Shown piece after piece: positions 13,813 through 21,710 of a stretch of DNA of 24,792 nucleotides. How positions within the stretch are numbered: the stretch's first letter is position 1; every line of letters starts with the position of its first letter. The DNA is from Oscillospiraceae bacterium (GTDB taxonomy: Bacteria; Bacillota; Clostridia; UMGS1883). The notes under the pieces were generated by a model, which did no database searches, was not told the origin of the DNA, and saw only the letters and a program-made list of their open reading frames with translations. The translations under genes were made by a program, and so were the position numbers. The DNA lies in contig SVJI01000005.1 of assembly GCA_015069065.1 (NCBI GenBank), forward strand, positions 1-24,792. Reading direction: 5' to 3'.

Positions 13813-14532
13813 TTAACTCCTGAAATAACTCATTTTCTTTTCTATGTAACCAAACAGCACTGTCAGGACTCCTGAGAAAAGCAGGTAAAATGCACCTGTG
13901 TAGAACAACGGCCACATAAGACCGTCAGACTTGGCAAATTTCTGCGCCGCCCAAATGATTTCGTAAACCATAATCGTCCTTGCAAGTGATGTATCCTTTA
14001 CAAGAGTTATGATTTCATTACTCATGGGCGGTACAATGCGCTTAACAACCTGCAGCAGTACAATTTTGAAAAATACCTGTGTTTTCTTAAGTCCCAAAAC
14101 CTGACCTGCCTCATACTGTCCTTTGCTGATAGATTCAATGCCGCCGCGGTAAATTTCTGAAAAATAGCATGAATAATTTATAACAAATGCAACAAGCACC
14201 GCTATAAATCTGTCAAAAACCCGCCATGTGGCAAGCCACTGTATAAGGCTGCCTGAATAAACACCTGTTGCTATCATCTTACTTGCCCACGTTCCTACAA
14301 GTCCGGGGCCGTAGAAAATAACTATCAGCTGCAGCATAAGCGGGGTTCCGCGGATAATCCATACAAATATTTTAATCAGCCATTTAATAGGTCTGAAACG
14401 GCTCATGGAGCCAAAGCTTATTACAAGGCCCAGCGGAAGTGAAAACGCCAGTGTCAATGCAAAGATTTTAAGCGTAACTCCAAAGCCCTCAAGCAATTTT
14501 AATGATACTTCTATAAATTGTTCTGAAAACAT
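13813..14532 (-). CDS. Polar amino acid ABC transporter, permease subunit
   Basis: The 239-residue integral membrane protein of the HisM/GlnP type has about five hydrophobic segments and the typical opening (LLEGFGVTLKIFALTLAFSL, then WIIRGTPLMLQL). The cytoplasmic EAA loop that contacts the ATPase reads YEAGQVLGLKKTQVFFKIVL. A single permease gene implies a homodimeric channel. The start ATG at 14532 has GAGGG upstream. It lies 74 bases downstream of the binding-protein gene, and that gap holds a strong hairpin. Confidence 0.92.
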   Translation of the reverse strand: MFSEQFIEVSLKLLEGFGVTLKIFALTLAFSLPLGLVISFGSMSRFRPIKWLIKIFVWIIRGTPLMLQLIVIFYGPGLVGTWASKMIATGVYSGSLIQWLATWRVFDRFIAVLVAFVINYSCYFSEIYRGGIESISKGQYEAGQVLGLKKTQVFFKIVLLQVVKRIVPPMSNEIITLVKDTSLARTIMVYEIIWAAQKFAKSDGLMWPLFYTGAFYLLFSGVLTVLFGYIEKKMSYFRS

Positions 14533-14549
14533 ACACTACCCTCACATAA

Positions 14550-14583
14550 GCAAAGGCAATAAGCACCCGCTTACTGCCTTTGC
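14550..14583 (-). promoter_or_regulatory. Intercistronic hairpin between binding-protein and permease genes
   Basis: A 15-bp inverted repeat with one mismatch (14550-14564 and 14569-14583, loop of four) lies in the 74-base gap. No T tract follows on the minus strand, so full termination is unlikely. Such stems often protect the upstream message or partly terminate, giving more binding protein than permease. Confidence 0.6.
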
Positions 14584-14606
14584 CGCAAATAACCTTGTTT
14601 TAAAGC

Positions 14607-15419
14607 TTATTTTTTCAGCATTGCATTAGCCATTGTAAGGTCGATAATGCACGCGTCACAAGAACCGCTTGTCACCTCAAGGAATGCGTCTGTCTGAGTA
14701 CCTGCCTCAAATATGTTTGTAAGACCGCTTTCCTCTGCTGCAGCAGCACCTGCACTGCCTGATTCAACTGCGAAAGCCAGACTCTTCATGGATTCTACAT
14801 CCTTATACTGCGCAATCTTGCTCTCTGACATAACTATAACCTGTGCATTCTTTACATATGCTTTAGAACAGCTTGTATTCTTAAGAACTTCATCAGAAAT
14901 TGTCATACCGTTCCAGATACAGTCAATAGTCTTTGACTCAAGAGCAAAGAACTTGTTATCCCACTCAATTTCGATAAATTCTGCCTCAACACCGAGCTTC
15001 TCACATACTGCGAGGGCAAATTCAGTGTCAAATCCTGTCCACTGGTCGTCAGCATCCTTATAATTCATGGGTTCATAATCTGTGATACCTATAACGAGCT
15101 TGCCGTTTGCCTTAACGTATTCAAGGTCCTTAAGGATTTCTTCCTCTTCCTCTGCAGGCTCAGAATCAGCCAGTGTAAGCTCATACTTTTCAGCCAGTGC
15201 GGGAAGTGTACCGTCAGCCTTAAGCTCATCTATGTAACCGTTTACAACCTTGGTAAGGTCAGAACCTTTTCTGAAACCTATACCGTACTCCTCGCTTGTA
15301 AGCTCACAAGCGATAGCAAGTGTTGTATCCTCTGCCTCGTTTGATGTTTCATCCGCACAAGCAGCAAACATTGTAACTGCAAGCATAAGTGTAAGAATAA
15401 TTGCAAGTAACTTTTTCAT
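14607..15419 (-). CDS. Amino acid ABC transporter binding lipoprotein, apparently circularly permuted
   Basis: The 270-residue protein starts with a lipoprotein signal (MKKLLAIILTLMLAVTMFAA, then Cys21). Families of this type (SBP_bac_3) normally begin with a segment like KLVIGITDYEPMNYKD...WTGFDTEFALAVCEKLG and end with one like LTSEEYGIGFRKGSDL...IDELKADGTLPALAEKY. Here the usual ending lies at residues 32-84, directly after the signal, followed by an acidic linker (85-98, SEPAEEEEE). The usual beginning starts at about residue 99, and the protein stops at TMANAMLKK, the end of the second lobe. All parts of one domain are present once, in rotated order. The downstream DNA does not encode the usual ending in any shifted frame I could read. 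It should capture a polar amino acid outside the membrane and deliver it to the permease. Confidence 0.85.
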   Translation of the reverse strand: MKKLLAIILTLMLAVTMFAACADETSNEAEDTTLAIACELTSEEYGIGFRKGSDLTKVVNGYIDELKADGTLPALAEKYELTLADSEPAEEEEEILKDLEYVKANGKLVIGITDYEPMNYKDADDQWTGFDTEFALAVCEKLGVEAEFIEIEWDNKFFALESKTIDCIWNGMTISDEVLKNTSCSKAYVKNAQVIVMSESKIAQYKDVESMKSLAFAVESGSAGAAAAEESGLTNIFEAGTQTDAFLEVTSGSCDACIIDLTMANAMLKK

Positions 15420-15453
15420 AACAAAAATCTCCTTTAATGTTTTATGTGTTTTT

Positions 15454-15482
15454 ATATTACCACTCTACTGTGCTAAAGTCAA
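15454..15482 (-). promoter_or_regulatory. Promoter of the amino acid ABC transporter operon
   Basis: On the minus strand TTGACT (15477-15482) and TAATAT (15454-15459) are separated by 17 bases, with TGG before the -10 box. It lies 34 bases before the binding-protein start codon, in the gap after malQ. Confidence 0.7.
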
Positions 15483-15499
15483 GAGCTTTTTAATAAATT

Positions 15500-16999
15500 T
15501 TAAACTAATCTTTCTCTCTTATAAAGATTGTTAAGAGCTTTATAGAAGCTCCTGTCAATACAGGAAAGGGCATCGTCACTTATGCGGAAGCACCAGTTTC
15601 CGTCCGCAACACCCGGATGATTCATACATGTATCGGAGCCAAATCCGCACAAATCCTGAATGGGCACTAATGAAAGCACCGCACCTGACTGCCACAGTGT
15701 CCGTATGACAGCACGGATAGATGGGCTGTCAGGACCGCCCTGTCCCCAATCTCCCTGAAATCCGCAGTAATCCAGAGCGTATCGGCGGTCTTTTTCATTT
15801 GACTCCCAGAGCCATCCCAAAATTGTATTGTTGTCATGTGTACCTGTATAACCAACTGTCGCGTGATTATAATTATGCGGAAGATGCACTGTGTCCTCCC
15901 GCGTTATAAAAGCAAACTGCATAACTCCCATTCCCGGGAAGCCTGTTTCCCTCACAAGCTCACGCACATCGTCGTCGATATCTCCCAAATCCTCTGCAAT
16001 AATACACGCATCGGGACAGCTTTTCTTCAGCACATCAAAAAGCTCCTTCCCCGGCCCTTTTTCCCAGTGTCCCATAGTGGCTTTTTCTGCGGCAGGGATT
16101 GACCAATATGCAGAGAATGCACGGAAGTGGTCTATTCTGACAGCATCATACATGGAAAGGGCATGGGAAAGTCTTTTTATCCACAGAGAATAGTTCTCCT
16201 TTTTCAATTCATCCCAGTTATAAAGAGGATTGCCCCACTTTTGTCCGTCTGTGCAGAAATAATCCGGCGGCACTCCCGCACAGCGTACAAGGTGCATATC
16301 CTTATCAAGTGAAAATAAGTGCGGATTCATCCAGACATCGGCACTGTCGTGACACAGGTAAATGGGCATGTCTCCTATTATGCTGACACCCTTTTCATTG
16401 GCATATTTTTTTACAGAATTCCACTGGGAGAAAAATTCGTACTGTAAAAATTCATAAAAAGAAATTTCCTCCCGAAGCTCTGCCCGCGCCTTATCCAGAG
16501 CATCTGCTCTGCAATTTTTCAAATCTTCATCCCATTCATACCATGGGGCAAAGTCGTTTTTCCTTTTCAAAGCACAGTAAAGGGCATATTCCTCCACCCA
16601 ACTGTTTTCACTGCAGAATTTTCTGATTTCCTGCGCAATGCTATCCGTAATTCTCAAAAATGCACGCCTGAAAATTTCCTCGCGCGTTTTTTTCAGAAAA
16701 TCATATTGAGTGACATAGATATTTTCATGTCTGCACTCTAAAACATCCTCTTTCGTAAGGAGATTTTTTTCCTGCAGGATTTCAGGGTCTATAAAAAATA
16801 TATTCCCTGCAAATGCGCTTTTTCCCGAATAGGGTGAATTGTAGTCGTCACACGGTCCGACAGGAAGTACCTGCCACGCACCAAAGCCGCTTTCCGAAAG
16901 AAAATCTATGAATTTAAGTGCATTTTTACCCAACGTTCCTATGCCATACTCTCCCGCAAGGGATGAGATGTGCATAAGAACACCGCCGCATCGTTTCAT
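15500..16999 (-). CDS. malQ: 4-alpha-glucanotransferase (amylomaltase, GH77)
   Basis: This 499-residue cytoplasmic enzyme transfers alpha-1,4-glucan segments between maltooligosaccharides. GH77 hallmarks are all present: the N-terminal GVLMHISSLAGEYGIGTLG, the nucleophile Asp290 in AVRIDHFRAF, the acid/base Glu336 in IIAEDLGDI, and the transition-state Asp389 in YTGTHDNNT. Its length is normal for the bacterial form. Its ATG follows the stop codon of the DUF554 gene without a gap (TAAATG), so the two are co-translated. No maltose transporter or phosphorylase gene lies nearby, so it probably serves glycogen or imported maltodextrin use. No convincing terminator is visible after it. Confidence 0.96.
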   Translation of the reverse strand: MKRCGGVLMHISSLAGEYGIGTLGKNALKFIDFLSESGFGAWQVLPVGPCDDYNSPYSGKSAFAGNIFFIDPEILQEKNLLTKEDVLECRHENIYVTQYDFLKKTREEIFRRAFLRITDSIAQEIRKFCSENSWVEEYALYCALKRKNDFAPWYEWDEDLKNCRADALDKARAELREEISFYEFLQYEFFSQWNSVKKYANEKGVSIIGDMPIYLCHDSADVWMNPHLFSLDKDMHLVRCAGVPPDYFCTDGQKWGNPLYNWDELKKENYSLWIKRLSHALSMYDAVRIDHFRAFSAYWSIPAAEKATMGHWEKGPGKELFDVLKKSCPDACIIAEDLGDIDDDVRELVRETGFPGMGVMQFAFITREDTVHLPHNYNHATVGYTGTHDNNTILGWLWESNEKDRRYALDYCGFQGDWGQGGPDSPSIRAVIRTLWQSGAVLSLVPIQDLCGFGSDTCMNHPGVADGNWCFRISDDALSCIDRSFYKALNNLYKRERLV

Positions 17000-17737
17000 T
17001 TAAAAAAACCTCCCAACCAGACTTTGTGCCATATACCACAAAAGTGGCAGAAACATCGCCGGAAGCATATTTGCAAGCTTTAACACAGGCTTATACAGGA
17101 AATTAAAGCCGATTCCCATAATCAATATACTTCCGATAAAGGACATCTGTGAGATAACCACTCCTGTTAAAAAGGGCGAAATGAGAGATGCACACAATGT
17201 AATAAGTCCCTGATAAATTATAATCGTAACAACGGAAAACATTACTCCTACTCCCAGTGTGGATGCAAAAACTACCGACATAATCATATCAAGCAGACTT
17301 TTTGTAACAAGGATTGTCGGGTCGTGGAGAATACCGTCATTAAGAGAGCCTAAAATTGCCATAGACCCCACGCAAAAAACGAGCGATGCCGTTACAAACC
17401 CCTGAGCAAAGGTAGATGAGGAATCGGCAGAAAACTTTTTCTCAAAATATGCTCCCATGTTTTCAAGCCGTTTATCAATATTTATCATTTCCCCGATAAA
17501 CGTACCTATAGCCATACACACTACCATCATAATTATGTAGCTGCTTTCTATCTTCCCGCCCGCCGCAGTGCAGGAGGCGGTTATAATTCCGGTAAGCCCG
17601 ATTGTCATTGTTGCCAGTGCGAGTGATTGTACCATACTTGTCTTAAGTCGCTCGGGGATTGCCTTTTTCATCATCAGCCCTATTGCCGAGCCAATAATCA
17701 CAAGCACCACGTTCACTATTGTTCCTGTTCCCGGCAT
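17000..17737 (-). CDS. DUF554 family membrane protein
   Basis: The 245-residue protein is a predicted polytopic membrane protein of the DUF554 (YdfK/YqgA) family with about six to seven hydrophobic segments. The start PGTGTIVNVVLVIIGSAIGL, the FCVGSMAILGSLNDGI motif and the Gly-rich C-terminal helix SILIMGIGFNFLYKPVLKLANMLPA (here read in parts) are typical. The function is unknown; a transporter-like role is only a guess. The start ATG has AAGGAA upstream. It is the first gene of an operon with malQ, though a functional link is not evident. Confidence 0.85.
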   Translation of the reverse strand: MPGTGTIVNVVLVIIGSAIGLMMKKAIPERLKTSMVQSLALATMTIGLTGIITASCTAAGGKIESSYIIMMVVCMAIGTFIGEMINIDKRLENMGAYFEKKFSADSSSTFAQGFVTASLVFCVGSMAILGSLNDGILHDPTILVTKSLLDMIMSVVFASTLGVGVMFSVVTIIIYQGLITLCASLISPFLTGVVISQMSFIGSILIMGIGFNFLYKPVLKLANMLPAMFLPLLWYMAQSLVGRFF

Positions 17738-17767
17738 AAAATCATTCCTTTTTCATAATATATTTTT

Positions 17768-17796
17768 ATTTTATCAAAAGGAGATGAAATATACAA
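17768..17796 (-). promoter_or_regulatory. Promoter of the DUF554-malQ operon
   Basis: On the minus strand TTGTAT (17791-17796) and TAAAAT (17768-17773) are separated by 17 bases, with TGA before the -10 box (extended -10). Confidence 0.6.
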
Positions 17797-17840
17797 TAAC
17801 GTTTTTTATCTTTTTACTGTACTTTTTCATGCGGCAGTGC

Positions 17841-17848
17841 CATATATT
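17841..17848 (+). promoter_or_regulatory. Candidate sigma-E -10 element of the spoIIIA operon
   Basis: CATATATT resembles the sigma-E -10 pattern CATACANT and is 25 bases before the spoIIIAA start codon. No clear matching -35 element is visible 14-15 bases upstream. The assignment relies mainly on the known sigma-E control of spoIIIA in other spore formers. Confidence 0.25.
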
Positions 17849-17872
17849 AAAATATCGAGAGGATGAAACAAA

Positions 17873-18757
17873 ATGAATATAAACACTTTTACACAATATC
17901 TTCCTGTAAACTTAACAGAAACACTTCTCGTCATGGGAACAAAGGACATGCAGGAAATAAGGATTATGGCACAGCAAAATGCCGTCGTGCAGAAAAACGG
18001 TATTTTATTTGACACAGGAGTGAAAATTTCCTCGGGACAACTTAAAAAAATAGTGGACTCAATGTGCCGCGGCTCCCTGTATGCAATGCAGACAAGCCTT
18101 GTAAAAGGGTATCTTACCCTCAGCGGAGGTCACCGCGTAGGTGTGTGCGGCAAAACAGTCACCGAGGGCGGAACCATAACCCATATGACCGATATCTCAT
18201 CCGTATGCATACGCATTGCGCGAGAGGTTACAGGTGCAGCAGATGAAATTATGGAATATCTGGAATGTAACGGCAGATTGTATAATACCCTTGTAATTTC
18301 CCCTCCGGGCGGTGGTAAAACCACACTTCTGCGCGATATATCACGTCAGCTTGGAAACCATCGAAAGGTATGCATCGCTGATGAACGCAGTGAAATTGCC
18401 GCCTGCAAAAACGGCGTACCCTCTTTTGATGTAGGAAAGTTCACCTGTGTAATGGACTGTGTGCCAAAAGCGGAGGGGATTTATATGCTTTTACGCACGA
18501 TGTCTCCTGAAATCATTGTAACGGATGAAACAGGAAGCATTAACGAAGAACAGGCAATTTATCAGCTTATAAACTGTGGTGTTAAAATCATAACCTCTGC
18601 CCACGGCTACAGTGAAAAGGATCTCTCCGGCAGGCAATATCTGGGCAGACTAATCAGGCAGGGCATTTTTGAAAGGATAATCGTACTGGGGCAATACGGC
18701 GGCAGAATTACAATTCAAAAAATCATATCAGATGGCAGGGTGATAAGACGTGTTTAA
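17873..18757 (+). CDS. spoIIIAA: Stage III sporulation protein AA, secretion-type ATPase
   Basis: The 294-residue cytoplasmic ATPase is thought to energise the SpoIIIA-SpoIIQ channel between mother cell and forespore, and is related to type II/IV secretion ATPases. The N-terminal domain contains GGHRVGVCGKTV. Walker A is SPPGGGKT (residues 143-150) and Walker B is IIVTDE (214-219), followed by the His-containing IITSAHGYSEKDL. The ATG has GAGAGG about ten bases upstream. The gene overlaps spoIIIAB by eight bases and starts the operon, so expression in the mother cell under sigma-E is expected. Confidence 0.95.
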   Translation: MNINTFTQYLPVNLTETLLVMGTKDMQEIRIMAQQNAVVQKNGILFDTGVKISSGQLKKIVDSMCRGSLYAMQTSLVKGYLTLSGGHRVGVCGKTVTEGGTITHMTDISSVCIRIAREVTGAADEIMEYLECNGRLYNTLVISPPGGGKTTLLRDISRQLGNHRKVCIADERSEIAACKNGVPSFDVGKFTCVMDCVPKAEGIYMLLRTMSPEIIVTDETGSINEEQAIYQLINCGVKIITSAHGYSEKDLSGRQYLGRLIRQGIFERIIVLGQYGGRITIQKIISDGRVIRRV

Positions 18758-19229
18758 ACTTATCGGAAGTGCAATCATTATGATTGCGGCAATACTTTTC
18801 GGAACAAAAAAATACAGTGACCTTTTTGAACGAAAGCGGATTTTATGCATTATCCGTGACGGTGTTATAAGCATACAAAACAATCTCCGCTGCACCTGTA
18901 TGCCCTTGTATGAATGTTTTTTACAGGGTGGAGAATTTTTTGAAAAATCTGCGCTTTTAATGCGTGACGGAATCCTCCCCACCGAAGCTGTTTTGGATGC
19001 CGCACATACTCTGCACTCCCTTAAAAGCGCAGATCTGGCGGCAATTGAGCGATTTTCCGCAGGACTTTGCTGTGAGGATTGCCAAGGGCAGATAACAAAC
19101 ACAATGCATTTTATAGAGGAACTGGATAAAAACATTCTCGATGCCGCAAATGAGCTTAACACACGCGGAAAGCTGGTTTTAAAGGGATGTATTCTCTCCG
19201 CGGCAGCTGTTGTAATCTTACTTGTATAG
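18750..19229 (+). CDS. spoIIIAB: Stage III sporulation protein AB
   Basis: This 159-residue protein has an N-terminal membrane segment (FKLIGSAIIMIAAILFGTKK), a helical cytoplasmic domain and a C-terminal membrane segment (GCILSAAAVVILLV). This is the layout of SpoIIIAB, which resembles GspF-like platform proteins. It starts with GTG at 18750, overlapping the end of spoIIIAA. No better start is available in that frame. Confidence 0.9.
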   Translation: MFKLIGSAIIMIAAILFGTKKYSDLFERKRILCIIRDGVISIQNNLRCTCMPLYECFLQGGEFFEKSALLMRDGILPTEAVLDAAHTLHSLKSADLAAIERFSAGLCCEDCQGQITNTMHFIEELDKNILDAANELNTRGKLVLKGCILSAAAVVILLV

Positions 19230-19242
19230 GAGGGAGCATATA

Positions 19243-19437
19243 ATGGAGGTTGAGCTTATATTTCAGATTGCGGGAATAGGTATAATCGTTGCCGTGATGA
19301 ATGTACTGCTCACCCGCTCAGGTCGGGATGAACAGGCATTGATGATAACTATTGCTGGACTCGTAGTAGTACTGACCATGGTAGTTACAAAGATAGCACA
19401 GCTTTTTGAAACAGTAAAGACGGTGTTTGGAATATGA
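19243..19437 (+). CDS. spoIIIAC: Stage III sporulation protein AC
   Basis: This 64-residue protein has two membrane segments (LIFQIAGIGIIVAVMNVLL and MITIAGLVVVLTMVVTKIAQ), as in other SpoIIIAC proteins. ATG 19243 is preferred over a start seven codons earlier: AGGAGGG lies about seven bases upstream and the length equals the family norm of about 65. Its stop overlaps the start of spoIIIAD by four bases (ATGA). Confidence 0.93.
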   Translation: MEVELIFQIAGIGIIVAVMNVLLTRSGRDEQALMITIAGLVVVLTMVVTKIAQLFETVKTVFGI

Positions 19438-19820
19438 ATATACTGCAAATCGCAGCCGCCAGTGTATGTATATCAATAGTCGCCCTGACAGTAAAAAATA
19501 TGCGCAGTGAGATGGGACAGCTTATCTCAATCGGCGCAGTTGTCATCGTCATGACGGCAATGGTTCCATATATAATCAAGGTAATATCCTCTATGCGTGA
19601 ATTTGCCTCCTATGCCTCACTGGGTGAAACATACCTTACTCCGGTTTTAAAAATAACAGGAATTGCATACGTCAGCCAGATTGGGGCGGAGCTTTGCGAG
19701 GACAGCGGTGAAAAGGCGCTCGCAGGCAGAGTTGAGGCTGCAGGTAAAATTGCCATATCGGTGATTGCCCTGCCGATAGCAAAGGATGCATTTATAAAAA
19801 TTATGGAGATACTTGCATGA
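19434..19820 (+). CDS. spoIIIAD: Stage III sporulation protein AD
   Basis: The 128-residue membrane protein has about four hydrophobic segments, the conserved VKNMRSEMGQLISIGA and the loop ITGIAYVSQIGAELCEDSGE, followed by EAAGKIAISVIALPI. These are diagnostic of SpoIIIAD. It is linked by ATGA overlaps to spoIIIAC before it and spoIIIAE after it, so the three are translationally coupled. Confidence 0.95.
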   Translation: MNILQIAAASVCISIVALTVKNMRSEMGQLISIGAVVIVMTAMVPYIIKVISSMREFASYASLGETYLTPVLKITGIAYVSQIGAELCEDSGEKALAGRVEAAGKIAISVIALPIAKDAFIKIMEILA

Positions 19821-20848
19821 ATACCAATATCGTAAGTCCCCATCTCAGCGAAAGTGCCGCACAAAACGTCGAGAAAATCTTAGGTGGCTGGAGCTTTGAC
19901 TCAATAGTTACTGACATAGTGAGCGGTAAATTTTCTCCCGATTCCCAAGGGTTAATCAACAGAATCATAGCACTATTTCTGGGTGAGCTTAAAAGCGCAT
20001 TTGCCCTTGTGGGAAGTATCGGGGCTCTTATTCTTATCGGTGCATTTATAAATAATCTGCACCAATCTTTTGAAAAAAGCACCATCAGCGAAGCGACAGG
20101 GTTTGCACTGTTTGTTTACATAGCAGCCATTTCCGCGACGGTATTTCAAACCGCGGGAGGATATGTGATTGACACTCTGCGTGATATTACCCTGCTTGTA
20201 CACAGCATTATCCCTGCTATGGCAACACTGTGCATATCGGGCGGAGAAATGGTCACCGCTACTCTCTCCCACCCTGTAATATTTTTCATATGCTCCGCTG
20301 CAGGAACACTTATAAAAAATGTAATAACTCCCCTCGTCCTTTTGCGTGCAGTATGTACACTGCTCTGTGCAATAACGGCAAACGGCTCCCTGAATGAATT
20401 TGCCGAGCTTTTTTCACGCCTTCACAAGACACTCCTTACACTTTCGATGTCTCTTTTTGCAGGAATTTTGGGGATAAGCTCCTTTGCCGCGGCGAGCTTC
20501 GATTCCCTTGCCGCGCGCGGAGTAAAATTTGCCATCAGCTCCGCCGTACCAGTTGTAGGAGGCTCTATTTCCGAAGCAATGAGCAGTGTGGCTGGCAGTG
20601 CCATGCTGCTTAAGAATGCCGTGGGATTGGGCGGAGTTATAGTCCTTTTTGCGATGTTTGCCATGCCTCTGCTCAAAATATGGGCATTGTCACTGTCGCT
20701 GAGGTTAACTGCGGCATTTACCGCCCCTGTCAGCGAAAAAAGAGTGACCGAGGTTTTGCGTAAGCTTGGCGACTGCATCGATATGCTGTTTTCATCCATA
20801 GCCTGTATGGGGACTATAATGATTATCGCTATCGCTTCTATACTGTAG
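19817..20848 (+). CDS. spoIIIAE: Stage III sporulation protein AE, short N-terminus
   Basis: The 343-residue polytopic membrane protein is a transporter-like component of the mother cell-forespore channel. Motifs include SFEKSTISEATGFALFVYIA, the long hydrophobic repeats, and the Gly/Ser-rich AVPVVGGSISEAMSSVAGS. Family members are usually near 390-400 residues with a cleavable signal peptide. Here the frame starts inside the spoIIIAD stop codon (ATGA) with MNTNIVSPHLSES and shows no signal peptide. No alternative upstream start is compatible with the overlap, so the short form appears genuine. Confidence 0.93.
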   Translation: MNTNIVSPHLSESAAQNVEKILGGWSFDSIVTDIVSGKFSPDSQGLINRIIALFLGELKSAFALVGSIGALILIGAFINNLHQSFEKSTISEATGFALFVYIAAISATVFQTAGGYVIDTLRDITLLVHSIIPAMATLCISGGEMVTATLSHPVIFFICSAAGTLIKNVITPLVLLRAVCTLLCAITANGSLNEFAELFSRLHKTLLTLSMSLFAGILGISSFAAASFDSLAARGVKFAISSAVPVVGGSISEAMSSVAGSAMLLKNAVGLGGVIVLFAMFAMPLLKIWALSLSLRLTAAFTAPVSEKRVTEVLRKLGDCIDMLFSSIACMGTIMIIAIASIL

Positions 20849-20857
20849 GAGGAATTT

Positions 20858-21301
20858 ATGCGTGAATACATGATGAATCTGGGCGTCGTAATGATGCTGA
20901 TAGCACTGGCAAATATACTTCTGCCTGAGGGAGGATTGAAAAAATTCGCCTCCCTTGCCATGGGGTTTATGCTGATTACTGCAGCGCTGTCATTTCTCCC
21001 CCGAGACTTAGGCGAAATTTCATTTTCTGCAGAGTCCTTTGAAGTTGACGAGGAGGAGATAGAAACTGCCCGTGCTCAGTACAGGGCAGAGATATTAAAG
21101 GAACACCGCAAAAATCTGGAGAAGAAAATTGAGGAAAATATGCGCCACGGCTCAAAAGCATTTGTGGAACTAAGAGAGGACGGCGAAATTTTAAGTGTAA
21201 CACTAAGACTTCGCGGTGATGAAAGCGGCGCTGTATTATACATTATAAACACATTAAACGTACCCAGAGAAAGGATAAAGCTCAGTTATGATGAAAATTG
21301 A
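20858..21301 (+). CDS. spoIIIAF: Stage III sporulation protein AF
   Basis: The 147-residue protein has two N-terminal membrane helices (MNLGVVMMLIALANILLPEG and FASLAMGFMLITAALSFL) and a soluble domain that begins with charged helices (EEEIETARAQYRAEI) and ends in SYDEN. This is the SpoIIIAF layout with a ring-building-motif-type domain. AGGAGG precedes the ATG. It lies nine bases after spoIIIAE and overlaps spoIIIAG by 14 bases. Confidence 0.92.
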   Translation: MREYMMNLGVVMMLIALANILLPEGGLKKFASLAMGFMLITAALSFLPRDLGEISFSAESFEVDEEEIETARAQYRAEILKEHRKNLEKKIEENMRHGSKAFVELREDGEILSVTLRLRGDESGAVLYIINTLNVPRERIKLSYDEN

Positions 21302-21710
21302 CAAAATTTTCGGGGATAAAAAAGGAAATACAATAATATATATATTATTAGCAGTGGGGATTCTGATGCTTATAATGAGTTCTTCCCTCACAGATAGTGT
21401 TACTCCCAAAGAAGCACCTGAATTGCTTTCCTGCCCCCTTTCTAAGCAGACAGAGAAAATCCTGTCGGAGATTAAGGGGGTTGGAAGCGTCAGCGTAATG
21501 ATTTCCTACGCCGAGGGCAGCACAGAGGGAAAAGAGGGTATTTTCTCTACAACTCAGGAAAACACAAACAGCACCGTACAGGGTGTACTGATTGTTGCTG
21601 ACGGAGGCGGTAATCCGTCAGTGCGCGAAAAAATAATGCGTGCAGCAAAGGCGGCACTGGGCGTTGAATCCCACAAAATCGAGGTCTTTGAAAGGAAGGA
21701 AAAACAATGA
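21288..21710 (+). CDS. spoIIIAG: Stage III sporulation protein AG
   Basis: The 140-residue protein has one membrane helix (NTIIYILLAVGILMLIMSSS) and a soluble domain in the intermembrane space (GVGSVSVMISY, QGVLIVADGGGNPSVREKI, VESHKIEVF). SpoIIIAG forms a large ring around the channel in Bacillus, where it is about 229 residues. The shorter clostridial form lacks much of the central insert. It overlaps spoIIIAF before it and spoIIIAH after it by four bases. Confidence 0.93.
   Translation: MMKIDKIFGDKKGNTIIYILLAVGILMLIMSSSLTDSVTPKEAPELLSCPLSKQTEKILSEIKGVGSVSVMISYAEGSTEGKEGIFSTTQENTNSTVQGVLIVADGGGNPSVREKIMRAAKAALGVESHKIEVFERKEKQ

Noticed and set aside
17784..17876. 30-codon hydrophobic frame ending in an ATGA overlap with spoIIIAA
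   Set aside because: Its AAGGAG lies directly against the ATG with no spacing, and it begins inside the divergent promoter of the DUF554 gene. The F/L-rich product is expected from A/T-rich DNA.
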